Assembly: GCA_934255515.1 (NCBI GenBank)
Contig: CAKQON010000039.1
Span: 1-15,213, forward strand
From: an uncultured Sutterella sp.
GTDB lineage: Bacteria; Pseudomonadota; Gammaproteobacteria; Burkholderiales; Burkholderiaceae_F
Length of the DNA stretch: 15,213 nucleotides
Direction: 5' to 3'
The notes beneath the pieces were generated by a model. That model searched no databases. It was given only the letters and a program-made list of their open reading frames with translations, and was not told where the DNA came from. The position numbers were made by a program, and so were the translations under genes. This document shows, in pieces, positions 8,063-14,743 of the stretch; the stretch's first letter is position 1; every line of letters begins with the position of its first letter.

Positions 8063-8521
8063 CTAGCCCCAGCGGGCCTTTGCCCGGTCGTCCGACTCCC
8101 GGGCATCAACCCAGCGTTCGCCTTCAGGGGTCGTCTCGCGCTTCCAGAAGGGCGCCTCGGTCTTAAGCCAGTCCATGATGTATTCGCACCCTTCGAAGGC
8201 TTCGCCACGGTGGGGTGCGGAAACCAGGCAGAGCACGATCTGGTCGCCTGCGCAGAGGTCGCCCACGCGGTGAATGACGACGACGTCCTCGAGATGAAAG
8301 CGCTCGCGGGCCTTCTCCACGATTTTCCCGAGCGCCTTTTCGGTCATGCCGGGATAGTGCTCGAGCGACATCTTCGAAACGCTCGCGCCGTCGTTCCTGT
8401 TTCTAACGACGCCCACGAAGGAAACAACAGCCCCCGCGGAGGGACTGGCCTCGCGCACGCGCGCGACTTCAGCGTCAACGGAAAAGTCCTCCGGGCTCAC
8501 CCGGATAGTGGTTAATGCCAC
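8063..8521 (-). CDS. moaE: Molybdopterin synthase catalytic subunit MoaE
   Basis: MoaE is the large subunit of the MoaD2-MoaE2 molybdopterin synthase, which adds the two dithiolene sulfurs to precursor Z (cPMP) in the cytoplasm. The 152-residue product has the family features: the VSFVGVVRNRNDG segment, SLEHYPGMTEKAL, VVIHRVGDLCAGDQIVLC, and the active-site region APHRGEAFEGCEYIMDWLK followed by TEAPFWKRE, with both conserved lysines. The start is GTG 8521, with GGGAGG six bases upstream. It begins 13 bases after the moaD stop, so the two subunits are co-translated in order. It is the last gene of the Mo-cofactor cluster. The length is normal and nothing looks damaged. Confidence 0.96.
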   Translation of the reverse strand: MALTTIRVSPEDFSVDAEVARVREASPSAGAVVSFVGVVRNRNDGASVSKMSLEHYPGMTEKALGKIVEKARERFHLEDVVVIHRVGDLCAGDQIVLCLVSAPHRGEAFEGCEYIMDWLKTEAPFWKRETTPEGERWVDARESDDRAKARWG

Positions 8522-8534
8522 GGCGAACCTCCCG

Positions 8535-8792
8535 TCAGCCGCCCGTCACCGGCGGGAAAAAGGCGACCTCGTCGCCGTCCTTCACGGCGGCGTCATCCTC
8601 GGCCATTTCCTGATTGACGGCGCCGCGGATACGCCTCAGATTCTTAAAGGCCGAGTTCCAGGGCTCGCCCCGGACAACGAGCGCCTCGCGAACGCCCGCG
8701 AGCGTCGACGCGTCGCCCGGAATGTCGATCATTTCGCCCGGTTTGCCGATCTTGTCGCGAAGGCTCGCGAAATAAAGCACTTTTACCTGCAT
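8535..8792 (-). CDS. moaD: Molybdopterin synthase sulfur-carrier subunit MoaD
   Basis: This ubiquitin-fold protein carries a C-terminal thiocarboxylate, made by MoeB, that supplies sulfur to MoaE. The chosen start ATG 8792 gives MQVKVLYFASLRDKIG and an 85-residue product, typical for MoaD, with AAGGA seven bases upstream. The in-frame start at 8843 would add 17 residues reaching into moeA and is rejected. The sequence shows the N-terminal beta strand VKVLYFASLRD, the NQEMAEDDAAVKDGDEVAFF segment and the obligatory C-terminal PPVTGG. It begins 31 bases after the moeA stop and ends 13 bases before moaE. No moeB activating enzyme gene lies in this window. Confidence 0.95.
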   Translation of the reverse strand: MQVKVLYFASLRDKIGKPGEMIDIPGDASTLAGVREALVVRGEPWNSAFKNLRRIRGAVNQEMAEDDAAVKDGDEVAFFPPVTGG

Positions 8793-8823
8793 CAAAAAAT
8801 CCTTCTGAAAAAGCCGCCGGTCC

Positions 8824-10029
8824 TCAGGCGAAGAACTGCGCAAAGGGGAAGTAGTGAACGATGTCGCCCTTCTTCACCGATGCGCCCGCCGGAATGTCGA
8901 CGAGACCGTCCGCCCAGGCGCAACTCGAGAGCACCTGCGAATTCTGCGTGTGATAGAGATCGAGCCCGCCCTCGTCGTTTCTGCGCACGCGCACGAATTC
9001 CTCGCGGTCGCCGGGCTTCGCCCAGTCGAAGTCCGCGCGGATCTTCATCGGCGTCATGTCGACCTTGGCCAGGCCCATTCTGCGCATGAGGTAGGGGCGC
9101 GCCATCATGAGGCAGACGACGAAGCCCGAGACCGGGTTTCCGGGGAGTCCGATGAAGGGCACGCCCTTCACTTCGCCGAAGGCGAGGGGCTTCCCGGGCT
9201 TCAACTTGACGCGCCAGAGGTCGATTCGTCCGAGCGCCTCAACGGCGGGCTTGATGTGATCCTCTTCGCCCACGGACATGCCGCCCGTCGTCATGATGAC
9301 GTCCGACGTTTCCGCCGCGTTCTCGAGCGCTCGCTTCGTGGCCTCAAGGCTGTCGGGAATGCTTCCGAGGTCCGTCGCCTCGCAGCCGAAGAGCGTGAGG
9401 AGGCTTCGGATCATGAAGCGGTTCGAGTTGTAGATGCCGCCCGGACGAAGGGGATCTCCCGGCTGCACGAGTTCGTCGCCCGAGAAGAAGACCCCGACCC
9501 GGAGCTTGCGGTAGACGGTGACGTAGGCGCGGCCGATCGAAGCCGTCATGCCGATGGCGCCCGGCGTCATGCGCACGCCCTTTTTGAGGATCACCGAACC
9601 CGCGGCAACGTCGGAACCTTGACGGCGCACCCAGGCGCCCTTTTTCGGAGCCGTTCTGAATACCGCCAGATCGCCCTCGCGCTCCACCTCTTCCTGCGGC
9701 ACGACGGTGTCGGCGCCTTCCGGCATCGGAGCGCCCGTAAAGATTCGCGCGCAGGTGCCGGGTTCAATCGCGACGCCCACCTTGCCGGCGGCAATGCGCT
9801 CAGCAACGGGAAGGTGCACGGGAGCATTTTCCGAAGCGGAGGCGAGATCAGCCGCCCTCAGGCAGTAGCCGTCCATCTGGGAATTGTCCCAGCCCGGAAC
9901 GTCGATCATGCTCGTCACGTCTTCGGCAAGCACGCGGCCCGTGGAATACATGAGCGGAATGGTTTCTGTCTCATGAATGGGCTCGGCTTCCCGAAGAAGC
10001 ATGGCGAGCGCCTCAGCATAGGTAATCAT
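8824..10029 (-). CDS. moeA: Molybdopterin molybdenumtransferase MoeA
   Basis: MoeA inserts molybdate into adenylylated molybdopterin to give active Mo-cofactor. The 401-residue protein has the whole family pattern: PGWDNSQMDGYCLRAADL near residue 50, IFTGAPMPEGADTVVPQEE, the VRRQGSDVAAG domain, the MPT-binding domain with GVFFSGDELVQPG, GGIYNSNRF and TTGGMSVGEEDHI, GLPGNPVSG, and a C-terminal beta-barrel domain (EEFVRVRR to KKGDIVHYFPF). The start ATG 10029 has GAAGGA about eight bases upstream. It lies 24 bases after mobB and 31 bases before moaD in a same-strand cluster. It is full length with no obvious lost motif. Confidence 0.96.
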   Translation of the reverse strand: MITYAEALAMLLREAEPIHETETIPLMYSTGRVLAEDVTSMIDVPGWDNSQMDGYCLRAADLASASENAPVHLPVAERIAAGKVGVAIEPGTCARIFTGAPMPEGADTVVPQEEVEREGDLAVFRTAPKKGAWVRRQGSDVAAGSVILKKGVRMTPGAIGMTASIGRAYVTVYRKLRVGVFFSGDELVQPGDPLRPGGIYNSNRFMIRSLLTLFGCEATDLGSIPDSLEATKRALENAAETSDVIMTTGGMSVGEEDHIKPAVEALGRIDLWRVKLKPGKPLAFGEVKGVPFIGLPGNPVSGFVVCLMMARPYLMRRMGLAKVDMTPMKIRADFDWAKPGDREEFVRVRRNDEGGLDLYHTQNSQVLSSCAWADGLVDIPAGASVKKGDIVHYFPFAQFFA

Positions 10030-10053
10030 CGATTCTGTCCTTCAAAAGGGTCT

Positions 10054-10602
10054 TTACCGGATTTCCCTAGCGGTCTCTCCGGACATCAGATCCTCGATCA
10101 AGTCTGCAACCGCCTGCGGATCGTTCAGGCTGAGGCGCGGGATTCCCTCGAATCCCGGCTCATCGAAATCCGTCGCTACCGCAACGGGAGGGTTCTTCAG
10201 TTCCCCGCGCTCTGCGAGCGGAGGTTCCTTTGCGGCCTCCCTGCGGCGAACCTCAATTCTAGGGAAGCTTCCCTCGTGCTTGAAGCCCTCAATCAGGATG
10301 ATGTCCGCTTCGCCCGCGAGTTCGATCAGTTCCGCGAGGGGCGCCGGTCCTCCGGGCGTTTCCGACATCACCGCCCAGCGTTCGGCCGTGCGCAGAATGA
10401 CGCGGGAGGCGCCGGCCTCCCGGTAGCGCCAGGTGTCCTTGCCCGGGCGGTCGAGGTCGATCCCGTGATGTGCGTCCTTGATGGCTGAGACCCTGCGGCC
10501 GCGCCTCACGAGTTCTGCGAGCACTTTTTCCGCAAGCGTCGTCTTTCCCGACCCCGAACGGCCGATAAAGCCCACGGCAAAGGGCTTTTTCCGGGAGATC
10601 AT
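10054..10602 (-). CDS. mobB: Molybdopterin-guanine dinucleotide biosynthesis adaptor MobB
   Basis: MobB is a P-loop GTP-binding protein that assists MobA in converting Mo-MPT to the guanine-dinucleotide form used by DMSO-reductase-family enzymes. The 182-residue product has the N-terminal P-loop GRSGSGKTT (residues 14-22), the conserved stretch IKDAHHGIDLDRPGKDTWRY followed by REAGA, and DIILIEGFK, with a variable C-terminus. The start ATG 10602 overlaps the stop of the preceding gene as ATGA. It has no strong ribosome site of its own, suggesting translational coupling to thrC. No mobA is visible in the window. The insertion of mobB between thrC and moeA is unlike the thrC-moeA order I remember for other Burkholderiales. 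Confidence 0.93.
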   Translation of the reverse strand: MISRKKPFAVGFIGRSGSGKTTLAEKVLAELVRRGRRVSAIKDAHHGIDLDRPGKDTWRYREAGASRVILRTAERWAVMSETPGGPAPLAELIELAGEADIILIEGFKHEGSFPRIEVRRREAAKEPPLAERGELKNPPVAVATDFDEPGFEGIPRLSLNDPQAVADLIEDLMSGETAREIR

Positions 10603-12038
10603 ACCCAGGGCTTCGAGGCAAAGGCAGCAACGGCCTCTCGGATGCGAGCTTCATCGACCGCAACCGAGGTCTTTCTCTGCTCGCGCTCGAAGATATCCGT
10701 GAAGGCGGGGGGCAAGGGCACCGTCTTCCCCGTCGCCTGCATCGTCATCTTCGGGAACTTCACGGCCTGAACCGTCTCAAAGCAGATCGTCTTCACGCCG
10801 ACCGGATGGAGGTAGACGCCCGTATAGAGGCAGTCAGCCGTATGCGGGTCGATCGTTGTCGCGTATTCGATATTGAGCGACTCGATGATTTCGAGGCGGT
10901 TCGCGTGATTGGACGTTCCCGCGGCAAGGCCGGAGCGGCGAACCTTCGAGAATTCCTGCTGAGTAAGCTCGAAGGAGCCCTTTTCCTCGAGGTCTTTCAT
11001 CAGTTCCTTCACGCGCACGCCGTTTCGTCCGAGCACTTCAAAGAGGAAGCGCTCGAAGTTGGCCGCGCGCGAAATATCCATCGAGGGCGACGAGGTGGCG
11101 ATCGTTTCGCTGGCCGGCCGGGGGCTGTAGACGCCCGTACGGAGGAACCTGTCCATCGCATCGTTTTCGTTGGTGGCAACGAGAATCCTCAGGATCGGAA
11201 GCCCCATCGCGCGCGCAACGTAGCCCGCAAAGGCGTTGCCGAAGTTGCCGCCCGGAACGCAGAAGACCACCTGTTCGTTTTGCGCGCCCGTCGCCTGGAT
11301 GTAGGCGTAGAAGTAGCAGGCCACCTGAACGGCGATTCGCGCCCAGAGGTAGGAGTTGACGGCTCCGAGCTTGTTGGCCTTGCGGAATTCCTCATCCTCG
11401 AGGAGCTTGTAGACCAGTTCCTGGCAGTCGTCGAAAGTCCCCTCGACCTCGAGGTTGAGGACGTTCTCATCCTTATTGGAATAGAGCTGCGCGGACTGGA
11501 ATTTCGACATTCTGTCCTTAGGCGAAAGCATCACGACGCGCGTGTCCTTCCGGTCGCCAAAGGCGTATTCGGCCGACACCCCCATGTCGCCCGTCGTGGC
11601 ACCGAGGAGCGTGATGTTTTCGGGTTCAGTACCGAGATGCTTCGCGTGAAGGCGCTTCAGGAACTGGAGGCTGAAGTCGTCGAAAGTGAGTGTCGGGCCG
11701 TTCGAGAGCTCATAGAGCCCCACACCGTCATGAAGCCACTTGATGGGCGCGACGTCGTGGGCCTTGAAGGGATCGCGGCCGTTGCCGAAGTTCGCAGGCT
11801 GCCAGGCATCGCGGCAGAGCCCCCAGAGATCCGGCACGGGAATCTGCGTCCAGAAGCGGCGGAGCACCTCGAGCGCAATGCTCGGGAAGTCGCGGCCGCG
11901 AAGGAGCGCCAGATCTTCTGAAGAGAATTTGGGATAGTTTTCAGGGACGTAAAGACCACCGTCCCGTGCGAAGCCTTCAAAGGCGATGTCCGCGAAGGTC
12001 TTGCCGTCTGCGGCGCCGCGCGTCGAGATGTAGAGCAT
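10599..12038 (-). CDS. thrC: Threonine-synthase homologue (ThrC family) lacking the PLP lysine
   Basis: By overall sequence this is the long (about 480-residue) fold-II threonine synthase, which normally converts O-phosphohomoserine to threonine with PLP. Family landmarks are clear: MLYISTRG at the N-terminus, DGGLYVPENYP, ELSNGPTLTF, FDDCQELV, GGNFGNAFAGY, VATNEND, TSSPSMDIS, NFERFLFEVLGR, DPHTADC and VKFPKM. But the active-site motif GPTLAFKDF reads GPTLTFDDF. Asp120 (codon GAC, plus-strand 11679-11681) replaces the Schiff-base lysine (K107 in E. coli ThrC, K124 in yeast Thr4). Nearby cofactor motifs also differ: TSGDTG is TTGDMG and PSGNFG is PGGNFG. The reading frame is intact, so the change is not simple decay. 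The gene sits where Burkholderiales thrC is expected, but without hom beside it. Either it has a new role, or it is a non-catalytic relic kept for co-expression of the Mo genes. The name is by homology; activity as ThrC is doubtful. Confidence 0.85.
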   Translation of the reverse strand: MLYISTRGAADGKTFADIAFEGFARDGGLYVPENYPKFSSEDLALLRGRDFPSIALEVLRRFWTQIPVPDLWGLCRDAWQPANFGNGRDPFKAHDVAPIKWLHDGVGLYELSNGPTLTFDDFSLQFLKRLHAKHLGTEPENITLLGATTGDMGVSAEYAFGDRKDTRVVMLSPKDRMSKFQSAQLYSNKDENVLNLEVEGTFDDCQELVYKLLEDEEFRKANKLGAVNSYLWARIAVQVACYFYAYIQATGAQNEQVVFCVPGGNFGNAFAGYVARAMGLPILRILVATNENDAMDRFLRTGVYSPRPASETIATSSPSMDISRAANFERFLFEVLGRNGVRVKELMKDLEEKGSFELTQQEFSKVRRSGLAAGTSNHANRLEIIESLNIEYATTIDPHTADCLYTGVYLHPVGVKTICFETVQAVKFPKMTMQATGKTVPLPPAFTDIFEREQRKTSVAVDEARIREAVAAFASKPWV

Positions 12039-12439
12039 GTTGAGAGATCTCCGTTCGGGGGCCCGGATTTTTCCGGCGGCGCTTTGCTTCCTCTGAAGGA
12101 AAGCCGTCTCTCAGGAACTGAGAGTGCCGGAAAGCCATGGGCAGAATCGAGTGTCGCCAGTTTGCTTCAATGGCGTATTCATGAAATCGTACCTTATGGC
12201 TAAACCCATGGGCTCTCCCGTGATGCGGAAATTTCCCTGCACCCCCAATACCCTTCTTTCGGATATCCAGAAAGCACGCCTTCCGGATAAGGTCAATTGC
12301 TGTTTCCTCCCTCCAAAGCTGTAGCCGGGACTACAGACAGGGGGCGCGGAGGATTCAAAAATAGCGTGTTGAAGAATAAACGCTTCGAGGGCATCCGACG
12401 ACCAGAAGAACGGGCGCCATCAGAAAAGGAGAAAAAGTC
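12039..12439. promoter_or_regulatory. Divergent intergenic region with several hairpins
   Basis: About 400 bases separate the divergent thrC homologue (-) and the flavoprotein gene (+). Three consecutive hairpins sit in the thrC leader: CTCTCAG/CTGAGAG (12108-12124), GCTTCCT/AGGAAAGC (12086-12104) and CCGGA/TCCGG (12063-12076). None has a poly-U tail. Nearer the flavoprotein gene there is CTGTAG/CTACAG (12319-12336). Two short palindromes, GGAAATTTCC near 12230 and GGATATCC at 12261-12268, could be operators. No convincing paired -35/-10 boxes were found for either gene. Small open frames (for example 12124-12324) lack ribosome sites. Confidence 0.45.
12319..12336. repeat. Inverted repeat, candidate operator upstream of the flavoprotein gene
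   Basis: CTGTAG (12319-12324) and CTACAG (12331-12336) are perfect reverse complements around CCGGGA. They lie about 105 bases before the ATG at 12440. Dyad size and spacing would suit a dimeric regulator, but no regulator gene is adjacent. Confidence 0.35.
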
Positions 12440-13939
12440 ATGAAGCACGCATTCAAGCTCGCCGCCGCCGCTACGGCCGTCGTTCTTGCCATGAATCCGG
12501 CACTTGCCGAAGACCGGACCTACGACGCCGACGTCGTCGTGATCGGCGCCGGGGCCTCGGGCTCCGCCGCTGCCTGGGCCGCTGCGGAAAAAGGCCTCAA
12601 GGTTGTGACGCTCGAAAAGTCCGCAATGGCGGGCGGTACGGGCAAATTCTCTGAAGGCATCTTCGCCGTCGAAAGCTCCATGCAGCGCGACTGGAACTAC
12701 GGCCTCACGAAGGATCAAGCGTTCACTATGATCATGAATTACGGCCACTGGCGCGGCAACGCCCGCATGGTGCGCGCCTTCGTCGACCGTTCGGCTGAGA
12801 CGATCGACTGGATGAAGAAGCAGGGCGTCAAGTTTGAGAAGCTCTTCTCCAACTACCCGAACGGCCTCTACACCTGGCACATCTACGAAGGCCGCGGCGC
12901 GGGCTGGATCAACCTCTTCATGAAGAAGTACCTGGACGCCGGCCAGACGCTGCTGCTCAACACCTGGGGCGAAAAGCTCATTCAGGAGAACGGCCGCGTC
13001 GTTGGCGTTGAAGCGACCAATAAGGCGGGCGACAAGATCACCGTGCGCTCGAAGACCACCATCATCGCCACGGGCGGGTTCTTCGACAACAAGGAAATGC
13101 GCGAGAAGTATCTGCGCTTTGCCGATGCCGACGGCCTTGCTCAGACCGGGAAGACCGGCGACGGCATCCGCATGGCCTGGTCCGTGGGCGGCGGCAAGGA
13201 AGGCACCGAAGTGCAGGCCTCCTACCGTCCGGGTCCCCGCGGCGTCGGGACGACCAACCATGTGAGCGCCACCGCCAAGCAGCCGCACCTCTGGCTCTCG
13301 CCCAAGGGCGAACGCTTCTGCAACGAGCAGATCATGCTCGAGTGGCCGTTTGCCGGCAACGCCCTTGAACGCATCGGCGGCACGATGTACGTGGTCTACG
13401 ACCAGAAGACGCTCGACCATATGGAAACCGACCAGGGCATCGACCTCGGCGTCGGCGTCATGGTTCCGGTGGGCACGAAGCTCGTCAACTACCAGAAGGA
13501 ATGGGATGCCGCCGTGAAGGCGGGCTGGGCATTCAAGGCCGATTCGCTCGAAGACCTTGCGAAGGCGACCGGCATGAATCCCGAAAAGCTCGCGAAGACC
13601 GTTGCTGAATACAACGGCTACTGCGCCGTGCGCCACGATGCCGAATTTGCGAAGGACCCGAAGTACCTGCGCGAGGTGAAGACCGGCCCCTTCTACGCGA
13701 TCAAGTCGGTTGCCTCGACGCTCGGCACCCTGGGCGGCATCAAGGCCAACGAACGCTTTGAAGTCGTCACGCAGAATGAGGATCCGATCCCGGGTCTCTA
13801 CGCTGCCGGCAACGACGTGGGCGGCATGTACGGCGACTCCTACGACCTTCTGATGGCGGGCTCCACCGTGGGCTTCGCGGTCAATTCCGCCCGCATTGCG
13901 GTCGACTCCGCGGCTGAGTACATCAAGGCCCAGAAGTAA
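12440..13939 (+). CDS. Secreted FAD-binding oxidoreductase, fumarate reductase / flavocytochrome c family, atypical active site
   Basis: This 499-residue protein has a Sec-type signal peptide (MKHAFKLAAAATAVVLAMNPALA, cut before EDRTYD), so the flavoprotein should act in the periplasm. The FAD Rossmann motif VVVIGAGASGSAAAWAAAEK is at about residues 33-52, followed by VVTLEKSAMAGGTG. Later come TTIIATGGFFDN and the C-terminal FAD segment IPGLYAAGNDVGGMYGDSY. It has neither a multiheme domain nor an FMN-binding domain, so electrons must come from a separate partner. The ribosome site AAGGAG lies nine bases upstream of the start. Residues that bind and protonate fumarate in FccA-type enzymes are not found: the NEITTRDK Arg is NEQIMLEW here, HHTMGG is LGTLGG, and NRLGG is YDLLMAG. 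It is therefore unlikely to reduce fumarate or similar carboxylates by the known mechanism. Other family members, such as flavin ketosteroid dehydrogenases, are possible relatives. Substrate unknown. Confidence 0.9.
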   Translation: MKHAFKLAAAATAVVLAMNPALAEDRTYDADVVVIGAGASGSAAAWAAAEKGLKVVTLEKSAMAGGTGKFSEGIFAVESSMQRDWNYGLTKDQAFTMIMNYGHWRGNARMVRAFVDRSAETIDWMKKQGVKFEKLFSNYPNGLYTWHIYEGRGAGWINLFMKKYLDAGQTLLLNTWGEKLIQENGRVVGVEATNKAGDKITVRSKTTIIATGGFFDNKEMREKYLRFADADGLAQTGKTGDGIRMAWSVGGGKEGTEVQASYRPGPRGVGTTNHVSATAKQPHLWLSPKGERFCNEQIMLEWPFAGNALERIGGTMYVVYDQKTLDHMETDQGIDLGVGVMVPVGTKLVNYQKEWDAAVKAGWAFKADSLEDLAKATGMNPEKLAKTVAEYNGYCAVRHDAEFAKDPKYLREVKTGPFYAIKSVASTLGTLGGIKANERFEVVTQNEDPIPGLYAAGNDVGGMYGDSYDLLMAGSTVGFAVNSARIAVDSAAEYIKAQK

Positions 13940-13953
13940 TCCCCGCACGTCCT

Positions 13954-13990
13954 GAGAAAGCGCGCCGGTTCCGATCGACCGCGCTTTCTC
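13954..13990 (+). terminator. Hairpin directly after the flavoprotein gene
   Basis: A perfect 11-bp stem is formed by GAGAAAGCGCG (13954-13964) and CGCGCTTTCTC (13980-13990), starting 14 bases after the stop codon. It is followed by TCTCCC rather than a T-run. It may be a weak terminator or 3'-end protector ahead of the stronger one at 14018. Confidence 0.6.
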
Positions 13991-14017
13991 TCTCCCATCC
14001 AGAATCTCTCCACTCCC

Positions 14018-14053
14018 GGCCGGATGCCTGATGAGGCTTCCGGCCGCTTTTTT
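14018..14053 (+). terminator. Rho-independent terminator for the flavoprotein gene
   Basis: GGCCGGA (14018-14024) pairs with TCCGGCC (14039-14045), and inside it GCCT pairs with AGGC around a GATG loop. A run of six T follows at 14048-14053. It lies between the convergent flavoprotein and cupin genes. Confidence 0.85.
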
Positions 14054-14074
14054 ACTTTTTTCGCGTTTCTCAAA

Positions 14075-14487
14075 TCACTTGAGCTTTGCGTATTCAGCAG
14101 GATCCTCCGGTTCCATCCAGGTTGTTCCCGCACCCGTCGACATGATGGAAGGATGCTGGAACCAGCCGCCATGCTGCGAGCCGTGCCAGTGTTTGACGTT
14201 TTCCGGAATCGTCGCGGTCGTTCCGGGAAGGATTCCCTTCGGTTCCTCGCCCCAGATCTGGTACCAGCCGCGGCCGGAGACGCCAGAAACGTTTGGCCCG
14301 TGAAGTATTTGGCATAGCCGACATTCTCGACGCCGATGGGAAAGACCGTGCCGCCCGCCTCGAGGAGAGAGGCGGAATTTTCTTTGACCTGCGCTTCCGA
14401 AGGCGCCTGAGGTTCCGCGGTGGCCGCTGCAGTACCGACGGTCAGGGCAATAGCCGCAGCGGATATTGTGAGGAGGATGTGCTTCAT
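14075..14487 (-). pseudogene. Secreted cupin-domain protein, frameshifted and probably internally deleted
   Basis: ATG 14487, with GGAG eight bases upstream, opens a signal peptide (MKHILLTISAAAIALTVGTAAATA, then EPQAPS) and reads on to ENVGYAKYFTGQTFLA near 14281. From there the protein-like reading moves to another frame: VSGRGWYQIWGEEPKG, then PGTTATIPENVKHWHG, then WFQHPSI and EPEDPAEYAKLK, ending at TGA 14075-14077. The second part carries cupin motif 2 (PENVKHWHG). Cupin motif 1, with its two metal-binding His (usually a GCRNNWHIHH-like stretch between these blocks in related proteins), is missing. The joined product would be about 137 residues, shorter than the usual 160-180. The best explanation is a deletion of some 35 codons that also shifted the frame near 14281-14290. 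Related cupins often lie beside carboxymuconolactone decarboxylase or redox genes; here the neighbour is the convergent flavoprotein. Confidence 0.75.
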
Positions 14488-14743
14488 GGTGGTGCTCCAG
14501 TAAGTCGTTCAAAAGATGCAAAAAAGCGCCTGCACTTCAGCCTTGAGCTTATTGGGACCCGTCTGCCGCTCTTTGCCGAACTATCTTGCGGGCTTGCGGG
14601 TTTCGCTCAAATTGATAGATTTCCTTCGACTCGGGTATGAAGGCGCTCATTCGGTCCTGATGGCCGGGTTCCTCACTGATATTTTTTAATAGTTAAATAT
14701 TAGAAAATATATAATTTCATTATTACATTAATGAAAATTAATC
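14488..14743. other. Intergenic region turning AT-rich toward the ATPase ORF
   Basis: This spacer divides the divergent cupin pseudogene and the ATPase ORF. The left part (14488-14670) has normal GC and no clear gene. The right part (about 14675-14743) is markedly AT-rich and contains a perfect TATAAT at 14710-14715, which could drive the ATPase ORF. The preceding -35 candidate (TTTAAT at 14685-14690, 19-base spacing) is poor. The base composition suggests imported DNA. Confidence 0.5.
14710..14715 (+). promoter_or_regulatory. Candidate -10 box for the ATPase ORF
   Basis: TATAAT matches the sigma70 -10 consensus exactly, in an AT-rich stretch 28 bases before the ATG at 14744. Such boxes arise easily by chance in AT-rich DNA, and the -35 is weak. 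Confidence 0.4.

Noticed and set aside
8854..10488. Long open frame (544 codons) on the + strand
   Set aside because: Antisense to moeA and mobB, both of which carry all family motifs. The product has a shadow-like composition.
12086..12124. Glycine- or TPP-riboswitch-like CTCTCAG / CTGAGAG element
   Set aside because: Only the short hairpin matches. The conserved cores of either riboswitch are absent around it.
12124..12324. Small open frame (66 codons) on the + strand in the divergent intergenic region, and a 61-codon frame opposite it
   Set aside because: Neither has a ribosome site, and the + frame needs a non-ATG start for its full length. The composition is not protein-like. Kept only as part of the regulatory region.
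12293..13948. Long open frame (551 codons) on the - strand
   Set aside because: Antisense shadow of the flavoprotein gene, which has a signal peptide, ribosome site and FAD motifs.
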